From the NCBI GenBank assembly GCA_022562895.1, contig JADFOK010000020.1, forward strand, positions 1 to 43,178: 43,178 nt of DNA, given 5' to 3'. The notes beneath the pieces were generated by a model. The model did not search any database. It was not told the DNA's origin and saw nothing but the letters and a program-made list of their open reading frames with translations. A program made the translations under genes and the position numbers. The DNA comes from Bacteroidota bacterium. GTDB lineage: Bacteria; Bacteroidota; Bacteroidia; Flavobacteriales; Flavobacteriaceae. Shown here piece by piece: positions 35,647 through 43,060 of this stretch (positions are counted from its first letter, which is position 1; every line of letters begins with the position of its first letter).

Positions 35647-36072
35647 TTAACCCTTAAAATCTGCTTTTATGTGTGAACCATCACAATAGGGTTTGTTATT
35701 AGATTCTCCGCATCTGCAAAAAGCGGTTGTTTTGTTTTTAGTTTCTATATTGCCGTCCTTGTCGGTTACCTTAAGTGTTCCATACACCAGCAATGGTCCA
35801 TTTTCAAGTATTTCTATTTTGGTTTCCAGAGTTTCTTTTTCCTGATTATCCTCAGCGTTCATAAAATAGCTCAATGCCCCGGAAGGACACTTCATAATTT
35901 GCTCTTTTAATTCTTCTGTTGAAGCATTTTCAACATTTATCCAGGGTTTTGCTTCAGGGTCATAAACCATTGGTAATGTCTTTACGCATACTCCTGAGTG
36001 AATACATTTTTGTGATTTCCAAACAACGGTTAATTCTCCATTGCTGTACTTTTTTGTTATTTCTCTTTCCAT
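35647..36072 (-). CDS. Iron-sulfur protein with (4Fe-4S) mono-cluster and CDGSH domains
   Basis: 141 residues from ATG 36072 (MEREITKKYSNGELT). The frame continues to 36153, but that part would overlap the upstream gene. Residues about 10-72 are a divergent 4Fe-4S domain (KCIHSGVCVKTLP ... IMKCPSGALSYF). The C-terminal part has the CDGSH motif, CRCGESNNKPYCDGSH, which binds a 2Fe-2S cluster through three Cys and one His. Such proteins are thought to act in redox or iron-sulfur handling. It is the last gene of the operon and starts 2 bases after the GNAT stop. Confidence 0.88.
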   Translation of the reverse strand: MEREITKKYSNGELTVVWKSQKCIHSGVCVKTLPMVYDPEAKPWINVENASTEELKEQIMKCPSGALSYFMNAEDNQEKETLETKIEILENGPLLVYGTLKVTDKDGNIETKNKTTAFCRCGESNNKPYCDGSHIKADFKG

Positions 36073-36074
36073 AA

Positions 36075-36368
36075 CTACGATATAATTACTCCTTTTAATA
36101 CTAATTTTCTCCATTTTTGATGACGCTTTATATACAGTGCTACAAATGGACAAAGCGGCACAAGGGTCAAGTCTTTTTGTTTAATATCCTCTAAAGCCTG
36201 TTTTACTAATTCAGCACCAACACCTTTGCCTGCTAAAAAGTTTGGTATTTCAGTATGTGTTAGAAAGATCTGGTTTTGAGCTTTAATATATTCTATTCTG
36301 GGAATAAATTCATCAATGTGAAATTCATATTGCTTAAGTTCTTCGTTATCAATTAATTGGTAACTCAT
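36075..36368 (-). CDS. Small GNAT-like N-acetyltransferase (YidJ/CG-type)
   Basis: A 97-residue protein of the short acetyltransferase family. NQIFLTHTEIPNFLAGKGVGAELVKQAL contains the acetyl-CoA pyrophosphate loop (GKGVG), and LVPLCPFVALYIKRHQKW is the characteristic C-terminus with the conserved Cys and Tyr. It lacks the N-terminal half of the normal GNAT fold, as usual for this family. The substrate is unknown. It is tightly packed between pirin (15-base gap) and the CDGSH gene (2-base gap). Confidence 0.87.
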   Translation of the reverse strand: MSYQLIDNEELKQYEFHIDEFIPRIEYIKAQNQIFLTHTEIPNFLAGKGVGAELVKQALEDIKQKDLTLVPLCPFVALYIKRHQKWRKLVLKGVIIS

Positions 36369-36383
36369 AATGGTTATATGTAT

Positions 36384-37403
36384 TTATTTTATCTCTTCTT
36401 TACCATCAGAGTGCAAAGCAAACCGGCCTTTAGTTCTATCATGTACTTGTTCTTTCTCTGGCCAGGGCCAACCTCCAAATTGTGTTTTTTGAAAGTCAGC
36501 AAAAGCTTCCTGAATTTCTGTTTCAGTATTCATCACAAAAGGACCGTATTGTGCAACAGGTTCATTGATGGGTTTACCTTGTAATAATAATAGATACCCA
36601 TCTGTATTACCATTTTCAAGAATGATATCTTCATCTGGTTTTACTTGAATTAGATGGTACTTATTTACCGTTTCTCCACTTACCACAACTCTTTCTCCTC
36701 TATAAAAGTACAAAGTTTTATTTACTTCCTTAATAGTTGCTGGTAATTTCCATTTCGCATTGGCCTCCATTTTTATTGTAAAGACAGCAACGCCGTTTTC
36801 TGGATTTGCAGCCCAGGAATCCGGAGTAGGATCAGGTGCCTGTACTTCGTTTAAACTTCCCGCAATTACGTTGATCTCGGTAGTCTTGCCAAGTTCATCG
36901 GTTTCTTTAACCAAAGGTACCATATCCTCCCACAGCATTTTAAAGTGGGGATCTACAAATTTACTTTCTTTCGGAAGGTTGAGCCAGATTTGAAATATTT
37001 CTAATGGATTTTCTTTGATTTTATTTACCAAAGGAAACATTTCAGAATGTTGAATTCCTTTACCGGCAGTCATCCATTGTATGTCACCTGCACCAAATCT
37101 TCCTGCCGCACCTAAGGAATCTGCATGGTCTACAAAACCTTCTTTAATGATGGTAATGGTTTCGAACCCTCTGTGTGGATGGTATGGAAATCCCGGTATA
37201 TGACTCCCGTGATACATTCTATATCCATCTTTTATAGTAAAATCCTGCCCGATATTTCTTCCTTTAAGTTCATCGGCTGTAAGTCCCATTTGGTCATCCC
37301 CTTTAGGATATTCATCTCTATGATGGGCACAAAACAAGAATGGGTCCTGCGTTTCCCATGGAAATCCTAAAGGTTTTACTTCTATTATTTTATCTGTATT
37401 CAT
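36384..37403 (-). CDS. Pirin-family protein
   Basis: 339 residues from ATG 37403 (MNTDKIIEVKPLGFP). Further in-frame ATGs reach back to 37448, but these overlap the end of the channel gene. It is a bicupin. The iron-binding set lies in HPHRGFETITII (His, His) and in GKGIQHSEMF (His, Glu). Pirins can act as quercetin 2,3-dioxygenase or as redox-sensing partners. Which applies here is unknown. It lies 25 bases after the TMEM175-like pseudogene and leads the GNAT and CDGSH genes. Confidence 0.9.
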   Translation of the reverse strand: MNTDKIIEVKPLGFPWETQDPFLFCAHHRDEYPKGDDQMGLTADELKGRNIGQDFTIKDGYRMYHGSHIPGFPYHPHRGFETITIIKEGFVDHADSLGAAGRFGAGDIQWMTAGKGIQHSEMFPLVNKIKENPLEIFQIWLNLPKESKFVDPHFKMLWEDMVPLVKETDELGKTTEINVIAGSLNEVQAPDPTPDSWAANPENGVAVFTIKMEANAKWKLPATIKEVNKTLYFYRGERVVVSGETVNKYHLIQVKPDEDIILENGNTDGYLLLLQGKPINEPVAQYGPFVMNTETEIQEAFADFQKTQFGGWPWPEKEQVHDRTKGRFALHSDGKEEIK

Positions 37404-37428
37404 ATTATTCATTTTTTTAATATAATTA

Positions 37429-38000
37429 TTAATCCACATTTTTTTCAAGACGTTTGTCTGGAACGACCCACATAATAGCTACAATAACATAACACGAAAT
37501 AGATAACCACGGATTTAAAAAGCTTACTAAGATTCCTATTATATAGAATACTATAGAGAGCTTTCCTTTTATGTCTTTACCAACAACTTTGCGTAATAGA
37601 AAATCTTCATAGTGTTGTTTAATAATGACACTTCTCAGTACTAAATAGGCAATGGCACAATAAGTAATAAAAAGCCATAAAATGCTAAAGGGGCAGTGTT
37701 AGTATGATTTTCACCAACCCAGGATGTGGCAAATGGTATCAATGAAAGCCAAAATAATAGATGTAAGTTAGCCCATAGTATTTTACCATTTACTCTTTTT
37801 ACAGTATGTAGTAAATGATGGTGGTTAATCCAATAGATTCCGAGGTAAATAAAACTTATCAAATAACTGATAAATACAGGTAATAATTGAATTAACGCTT
37901 CTAAGGTTACTTCTTCTGGCACTTCCATCTCCAATACCATGATAGTAATGATAATGGCGATAACACCATCACTAAAGGCTTCTAATCTGTTTGATTTCAT
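37429..38000 (-). pseudogene. TMEM175-type potassium channel, frameshifted
   Basis: Reading leftward from ATG 38000, MKSNRLEAFSDGVIAI shows the FSD motif of TMEM175/DUF1211 channels, then membrane helices, ending after 119 residues at a stop at 37641. The missing part is in another frame, from ITYCAIAYLVLRSVI to a stop at 37429. Adding one T to the run of five at plus positions 37669-37673 joins both into 190 residues, the usual length for the bacterial family. The joined product would form six helices. It could be a true pseudogene, a sequencing error in a homopolymer, or a slippage site. It heads the pirin operon. Confidence 0.85.
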
Positions 38001-38301
38001 CTTCTTGGTTTTTCTGTTTTTAGTTTATTAAATGTTAATGTTTTTTTAAAAGGAATATGTCGTTTTATTACGTCTTTTCAGTATTTATTTTTACATTTCT
38101 TCTAAGCATTTTTGGATTTGGAATTCTTTCCACTAAGTTACTAATTGTATTTTTAAAATTATGTATCTTTAAAAAATGCCAAGTATATTTATTGTGAATA
38201 ACCGATTTGTCGGATAGTATAGATATAGTATTAAGCAAATATTATAAGTAATAATTAATAATATGATATAACAAATTAGTGTTCATTAAAAATTAAAAAA
38301 C
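38001..38301. other. Divergent intergenic region between the channel pseudogene and the FISUMP gene
   Basis: This is AT-rich and has no reading frame. A small hairpin CCGA-TTTG-TCGG lies at 38202-38213. No convincing -7/-33 pair was found on either strand, although both neighbouring genes must start here. Confidence 0.4.
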
Positions 38302-39015
38302 ATGAAAACAATTTTATTTTTTGGTTTGGCACTTGTAATAAGTTTACAATCTATTGCACAGATAACCGACCAGGATGGCTACACTTATAATACTATAACA
38401 ATAGGTAATATGTCATGGATGGCCGAAAACTTAAATGTAAGTCATTTCAGGAATGGTGATCCTATACCCGAAGCTAAAACAAACGAGGAATGGAAAAAAG
38501 CTGGTGATAATGGACAACCCGCCTGGTGTTATTACAAAAATGAAGGATTTAATGGAGAAAAGTATGGTAAGTTGTATAATTGGTATGCAACAAATGATTC
38601 CAGGGGTTTAGCACCTAAGGGATGGCATATTCCGAGTGATGAGGAATGGAATGACCTTGAGGATTATTTAGGAGCAAGTGGTCACGGAACCAAAATGAAA
38701 AACACCAGTGGTTGGAAAAATGATGGCAATGGCACCAACGAAAGTGGCTTTTCAGGCCTTCCGGGGGGTCGCCGAGATTATGGCGGTTACAAAGACTCCC
38801 TTGATTTCTACCTGATGGGTTACTACGGTAGCTGGTGGAGTTCTACGGAATTACGCACATCCGAAAACCTTTACGGTGGTTACGGGTTGAGTTCTGCTTC
38901 AACGCGTAGTACAACCTTTGCCTGGATGCGGTCGATGAATAACTCCAGTGATGATGTTTCCAGGGTTGAGATAAGTAAAGCATATGGTTATTCAGTACGT
39001 TGCATCAGGAATTAG
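38302..39015 (+). CDS. Secreted FISUMP-domain protein
   Basis: A 237-residue protein with a signal peptide (MKTILFFGLALVISLQSIAQ). The rest is a FISUMP (Fibrobacter succinogenes major paralogous) domain: DGYTYNTITIGNMSWMAENL, KYGKLYNWYA, PKGWHIPSDEEWNDLE, SGLPGGRRDYGG, YGSWWSSTE and GYSVRCIRN at the end. These are surface or secreted proteins common in Bacteroidota, with unclear function. A fold like C-type lectin or formylglycine-generating domains has been suggested. No T9SS domain follows. The next gene starts about 60 bases on. Confidence 0.88.
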   Translation: MKTILFFGLALVISLQSIAQITDQDGYTYNTITIGNMSWMAENLNVSHFRNGDPIPEAKTNEEWKKAGDNGQPAWCYYKNEGFNGEKYGKLYNWYATNDSRGLAPKGWHIPSDEEWNDLEDYLGASGHGTKMKNTSGWKNDGNGTNESGFSGLPGGRRDYGGYKDSLDFYLMGYYGSWWSSTELRTSENLYGGYGLSSASTRSTTFAWMRSMNNSSDDVSRVEISKAYGYSVRCIRN

Positions 39016-39076
39016 ACATTTAAGCAAAATGATGACATTGAAAGCATTAAAAAAATAAAATTATGAATAGAATCAA

Positions 39077-40666
39077 TTGATTAATATTCAGGAATTATCG
39101 GAAAAACAACCTATGGCCAAACAAGTAAATGGGCTTGATTTAGTACTTATAAAATATGGTGAAGAAGTATCTGTTTTATATGGCAGATGTCTTCATAGAG
39201 GTGCTCTCATGGCGGATGGATCTATTGAAGGGAATAATATTATCTGTGGGGTACATGGCTGGGACTACCGGTATGATACAGGTGTAAGCGAGTACAACAA
39301 CAAAGAAGTCTTGCACAAATTCTATTCAGAAATAGACGATGACTGGGTTTGGATTGATGAAAATGAGATCGATCAGTATTTATTCGACCATCCACAACCC
39401 TTCAGCAGAGATCAATACCTGGGTCAATATGCCGACACCCATCCTCAGGAGACAGAACCTTACACGGGATATATTAAAGAATTATCTCAAAATGGATTGA
39501 AAAATTTTGGACAACATGGCCCCTCGGCGGCAATGGGCGTCGATAGGAATCTTCTGCCAAAATGGGAAAACATACAGTTCTTACCCGCTCAGATGGCATA
39601 CCGTCCTTTACTGGATGAGGAAGAAGTAAGTACCGGTGTAATTATTGGCCCAAACGCTAAAAAACCTCTTCATTTGGATATGCCCATGTTTGTATCTGAT
39701 ATGAGTTTTGGTGCTTTGTCCAAAGAAGCTAAAATATCTCTTGCCAAAGGTGCAGAAATGTCCGGAACAGGTATTTGTAGTGGAGAAGGAGGAATGTTAA
39801 ATGAAGAACAGGCTAATAACTCTCGATATTTCTACGAATTGGCTTCGGGTAAGTTTGGTTTTTCCTGGGATAAAGTAGTAAAGACTCAAGCCTTTCACTT
39901 TAAAGGGGGTCAAGGTGCTAAAACGGGAACAGGAGGGCACTTACCCGGTACTAAAGTAACAGAGGAAATAGCAGAAGTCCGTGGGTTAAAAGAAGGTGAA
40001 AATGCCATATCACCGGCTGCTTTCCCGGATATGTTTAACGCAGAGGATTTTAAAACTTTTGCCAATGAAGTACGTGAGAAAACAGGTGGCATTCCAATTG
40101 GGTATAAAATAGCAGCCAGTCATATTGAAGCTGATATCGATTTTGCCCTCGAGGTAGGGGTAGACTATATTATTTTGGATGGTCGTGGTGGAGGAACGGG
40201 TTCGGCTCCTACTATTTTGAGAGATAATATTAACGTTCCTACCATTCCTGCATTAGCCAGAGCAAGAAAACATCTTGATAAGGTTGGAGCAAAAAATATT
40301 ACCCTAATAATTACAGGAGGATTGCGGGTTCCTGAGGATTTTGCAAAAGCCATGATGCTTGGAGCAGATGCTATTGCTGTAGCAAACTCAGCTCTGCAAG
40401 CCATCGGATGTCTGGGGATGAGAGCTTGTAATACTAATAATTGTCCTGTAGGTATCGCTACGCAAAAGGAGAGTTTGAGAAGTAGATTGATAATTAACGA
40501 ATCAGCCAAACAATTAAACAATTTTTTTAATGCATCAAACTCATTAATCAAAGTTATTGCTCGTGCTTGTGGTCACGATAATGTTGACAAATTTAACCTA
40601 AAAGACCTGTCCACTTTGAATTATGATATTCATAAAATGACGGGAATTAACTATGCTGGAATTTAA
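39077..40666 (+). CDS. Rieske domain fused to FMN-binding glutamate synthase domain
   Basis: 529 residues. An N-terminal Rieske 2Fe-2S domain has CLHRG (Cys38, His40) and CGVHG (Cys57, His60). Residues about 160-500 are the FMN-binding GltB central domain: FVSDMSFGALSKEAKISLAKG, GEGGML, GGQGAKTGTGGHLPG, DGRGGGTGSAP and the 3Fe-4S cysteines in CLGMRACNTNNCPVG (Cys445, Cys451, Cys456). No glutaminase domain is present, so ammonia release from glutamine is not supported. The frame begins with TTG at 39077. An ATG at 39063 lies just upstream but in another frame and stops after five codons, so the start is unresolved. It precedes the type II NADH dehydrogenase. Confidence 0.85.
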   Translation: MINIQELSEKQPMAKQVNGLDLVLIKYGEEVSVLYGRCLHRGALMADGSIEGNNIICGVHGWDYRYDTGVSEYNNKEVLHKFYSEIDDDWVWIDENEIDQYLFDHPQPFSRDQYLGQYADTHPQETEPYTGYIKELSQNGLKNFGQHGPSAAMGVDRNLLPKWENIQFLPAQMAYRPLLDEEEVSTGVIIGPNAKKPLHLDMPMFVSDMSFGALSKEAKISLAKGAEMSGTGICSGEGGMLNEEQANNSRYFYELASGKFGFSWDKVVKTQAFHFKGGQGAKTGTGGHLPGTKVTEEIAEVRGLKEGENAISPAAFPDMFNAEDFKTFANEVREKTGGIPIGYKIAASHIEADIDFALEVGVDYIILDGRGGGTGSAPTILRDNINVPTIPALARARKHLDKVGAKNITLIITGGLRVPEDFAKAMMLGADAIAVANSALQAIGCLGMRACNTNNCPVGIATQKESLRSRLIINESAKQLNNFFNASNSLIKVIARACGHDNVDKFNLKDLSTLNYDIHKMTGINYAGI

Positions 40667-40777
40667 TTTACGCTGTTTAACAATGCATGAAAATTTAGAC
40701 TCTTATGGTATGGTACAACTCAAATACTCAGGTTTAGTCAGTATAGGCAGGTCATGAAAAACTCCTGATTAATAGTA

Positions 40778-42052
40778 ATGGATATGAATATCCCCCATAT
40801 AGAATTGCCAAGAGTAGTGATAATTGGCTGTGGTTTCGCAGGTCTTAAGCTTGCCAAAACCTTAGATAGTAAAAAGTATCAAGTTGTTCTTCTGGATAAG
40901 AATAATTACCACACGTTTCAACCTTTAATGTATCAAGTTGCCAGTTCGGGAATTGAACCCGATTCGATTGTTTACCCGGTACGAAAAGTTTTTAAAGGGA
41001 AAAAGAATTTTTATTTCCGAATGGCACTCATTCAGGGTATAAATAATGAAATTAAAGAAATTTTTACCAATATAGGATCTTTGAAATATGATTATTTGAT
41101 CATTGCTACAGGGGCCATTTCCAATTTCTTTGGTATGAATAATATTGAAAAATATGCTTTTACCATGAAGACTCTTCTGGAATCTTTAGATCTAAGAAGT
41201 GTTATTCTGCAAAACTTTGAAAAAGCTTTAAATACATCCGATCCTAAGGAAAGAGAAAGGTATATGAGTTTTGTAATAGTGGGTGCTGGTCCAACAGGTG
41301 TAGAATTAGCCGGAGCTTTAGCCGAGCTGAAAAATAATATTCTTCCCAAAGATTATCCCGACTTGGATATCACACTTATGCAAATTCACATTATTGAAGC
41401 AACAGACAGAGTTCTTTCAAATATGAGTAAAAAGGCTTCTACGAAATCTCTAAAATTCTTAGAAGATTTAGGAATTAAAGTGTGGTTAAATACAGTAGTA
41501 AGGGACTATGACGGTAAAACAGTTACTACGAATATAAACGATTTCAATACTAAAACTCTGATATGGTCAGCAGGAGTAAAAGGAGCACCTATCGAAAACC
41601 TAAAAGCCAGATTAACCCGAGACAATAGGATAATTGTAGATGATCAAAACAAGGTTATAGGCTATTCCAAAATTTTTGCAATTGGGGATGTTGCCTGTAT
41701 TGAATCGGAACAGAATGGTAAAGGACATGCCATGCTTGCTTCAGTTGCCGGGCAACAGGGGAAACACTTGGGTAAAAACTTAAATGCTATTATTAAAAAT
41801 CCTAAAATGAAACCCTTTCATTATAAGGACAGAGGCACTATGGCAACAATAGGAAGAAACAGGGCAGTAGTAGATCTTCCTTTTTTAAAATTCGGAGGAA
41901 CGATTGCCTGGTTTGTCTGGATGTTTTTACACCTTATGTTATTAGTCGATTTCAGAAACAGGCTGATTGTTTTTGCAAATTGGAGCTGGAGTTATTTCAG
42001 TTATGATAAGGGAATAAGATTAATAATTCGAGAGGTAAAAGAACGTACTTAA
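40778..42052 (+). CDS. ndh: Type II NADH dehydrogenase (NAD(P)/FAD-dependent oxidoreductase)
   Basis: A 424-residue flavoprotein. FAD-binding VVIIGCGFAGLKLA at the N-terminus and NAD-binding FVIVGAGPTGVELAG near residue 170 are the two Rossmann dinucleotide loops. IFAIGDVAC is the second FAD contact. The C-terminus (FGGTIAWFVWMFLHLMLLVDF) is the amphipathic, membrane-contacting end of NDH-2. It would pass electrons from NADH to menaquinone without pumping protons. ATGs at 40778 and 40784 both fit the start. The stop at 42052 is followed almost at once by a broken gene on the other strand. Confidence 0.9.
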   Translation: MDMNIPHIELPRVVIIGCGFAGLKLAKTLDSKKYQVVLLDKNNYHTFQPLMYQVASSGIEPDSIVYPVRKVFKGKKNFYFRMALIQGINNEIKEIFTNIGSLKYDYLIIATGAISNFFGMNNIEKYAFTMKTLLESLDLRSVILQNFEKALNTSDPKERERYMSFVIVGAGPTGVELAGALAELKNNILPKDYPDLDITLMQIHIIEATDRVLSNMSKKASTKSLKFLEDLGIKVWLNTVVRDYDGKTVTTNINDFNTKTLIWSAGVKGAPIENLKARLTRDNRIIVDDQNKVIGYSKIFAIGDVACIESEQNGKGHAMLASVAGQQGKHLGKNLNAIIKNPKMKPFHYKDRGTMATIGRNRAVVDLPFLKFGGTIAWFVWMFLHLMLLVDFRNRLIVFANWSWSYFSYDKGIRLIIREVKERT

Positions 42053-42250
42053 ATCATAATACAAAAAGCTTACTTCCACAGGAATTGTTTGTGACAAAAA
42101 TGAGATATCACCCACGAGGCTGGAAACCCATACATAGGGTGTTACATCAAATTCCCAGTCTGATTTTGATTCATTCTGAGATGATTCGGTTTGACAAAAA
42201 GCAACAAACGGGATGCAAAAGACAAGAAAATAAAATATATATTTTTTCAC
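42020..42250 (-). pseudogene. Truncated outer-membrane protein (signal peptide plus first strands)
   Basis: From ATG 42250, MKKYIFYFLVFCIPFVAFCQ is a signal peptide, and SDWEFDVTPYVWVSSLVGD is the start of a porin-like beta-barrel protein of about 250 residues. After about residue 62 (PVEVSF) the sequence turns into antisense of the ndh tail and stops at 42020. The remainder of the barrel is absent, so the gene is a remnant cut at about 42065, only some 13 bases beyond the ndh stop. The frame overlaps ndh by 33 bases. Confidence 0.7.
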
Positions 42251-42394
42251 TCTATTTTTATTTATCAGGGTTATTTAAAATGCCTAGTTTAATAAAATTC
42301 TACCTCTAAAAGTATATGATATAAGGATTATCTTAAATAAAGATATGTTTTTTTTCCTTATGCACTTTTATCTTTATTTAATATCAGGAATTTA

Positions 42395-42568
42395 CTAGTT
42401 TAGATAAGCAAAAGGCTTTCCGGTGGTAAGGCACCAATTGTAATCATTGATCGTTGTTGCACAAACTTTAACCTGAAACTCGGTATTTTTAGGTTCAGGT
42501 TGTTCGGCTTCTATAAGCCTAAGAACTTTGTCAGGTTCTCCGTAATTTTTAATATTATATGCTTTCAT
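42395..42568 (-). pseudogene. N-terminal remnant of a zinc-type alcohol dehydrogenase / quinone oxidoreductase
   Basis: 57 residues from ATG 42568: MKAYNIKNYGEPDKVLRL, then EPKNTEFQVKVCATTINDY and NWCLTTGKPF, ending at TAG 42395-42397. This matches the first strand region of the medium-chain dehydrogenase/reductase family (VKI.ATTVNDYDW.L..GKP), normally about 320-340 residues long. The catalytic and NAD(P)-binding domains are missing. The 144 bases downstream hold no continuation. A small inverted repeat TATCTT/AAGATA lies at 42329-42345. Confidence 0.65.
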
Positions 42569-42583
42569 ATTTACTAATGTGCC

Positions 42584-42718
42584 ACAACGGTAGGGCTATT
42601 ATTTCGTTGCGATTTTAAAGTTAATATTTTTCAATTGGTTAAACATACAAATTGTAAGAATATTTCCCTCGCTTAACTAGCAGGCGCAATGAATTATAGG
42701 CGTTGTTGTACAACGTTA
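42584..42718. repeat. Spacer bounded by imperfect direct repeats ACAACG[G/T]TA
   Basis: ACAACGGTA at 42584-42592 and ACAACGTTA at 42710-42718 bound a 126-base unit between two gene fragments. The left end forms a hairpin CAACG (42585-42589) / CGTTG (42605-42609). The right end is the 10-base palindrome GTTGTACAAC (42705-42714). The same kind of spacer, with GTTGTACAAC-like ends and the word TATAATTCATTGC read leftward, is familiar from accessory regions of Flavobacteriia. It recalls gene-cassette boundaries, but the attC core GTTRRRY is not matched. Confidence 0.45.
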
Positions 42719-42727
42719 TTTGAGCGT

Positions 42728-43060
42728 TTAGTTTTTAATTACAAATTCGGCAATTTCTCTTGTAATTTGTGTTGGTGAATTACAATCGCAGTTATTCAGT
42801 CCAATAACATAAATATCTTCACCAGGAACATATACACCCATTGATTTAAACCCAAAAATTGATCCACCGTGTTCTCTACTGGCTATTCCGTCTATTGTTT
42901 TAATATGCCAACCATAACCGTAATTTATCAATTCTCCGGTATTTAATTTGTAATTTGTAAAAGCTTTTTCAGTAGCTCCTTTACTAATTAAAAGATTATT
43001 TTTTATGGCTTCTTGCCAGGTAAACATATCGTCTACCGTTGACATTAATGATGACCCGTC
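42728..43060 (-). pseudogene. C-terminal fragment of a serine hydrolase (beta-lactamase family)
   Basis: The leftward frame from about 43060 encodes GSSLMSTVDDMFTWQEAI, followed by INYGYGWHIKTIDG, REHGGSIFGFKSMGVYVP and a final IAEFVIKN. This is the C-terminal third of a class C beta-lactamase-like hydrolase, with the conserved HGGSIFGF strand (the KTG/HxG motif III). Upstream, in the same frame, the residues lose all resemblance to the family, and an insertion sequence begins. The N-terminal part with the catalytic SxxK is therefore displaced or outside the window. Confidence 0.75.

Noticed and set aside
40165..40551. Leftward open frame of 128 codons inside the Rieske-GltS gene
   Set aside because: It lies wholly antisense to conserved FMN-domain motifs and has no recognisable domain or upstream signal.
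42085..42309. Rightward open frame of 74 codons beyond ndh
   Set aside because: It is antisense to the clear signal peptide and barrel start of the outer-membrane protein remnant and has no family resemblance.
42584..42718. Integron attC site
   Set aside because: The repeats resemble cassette ends, but the GTTRRRY core and its RYYYAAC partner are not matched and no integrase is visible. It is kept only as a cassette-like spacer.
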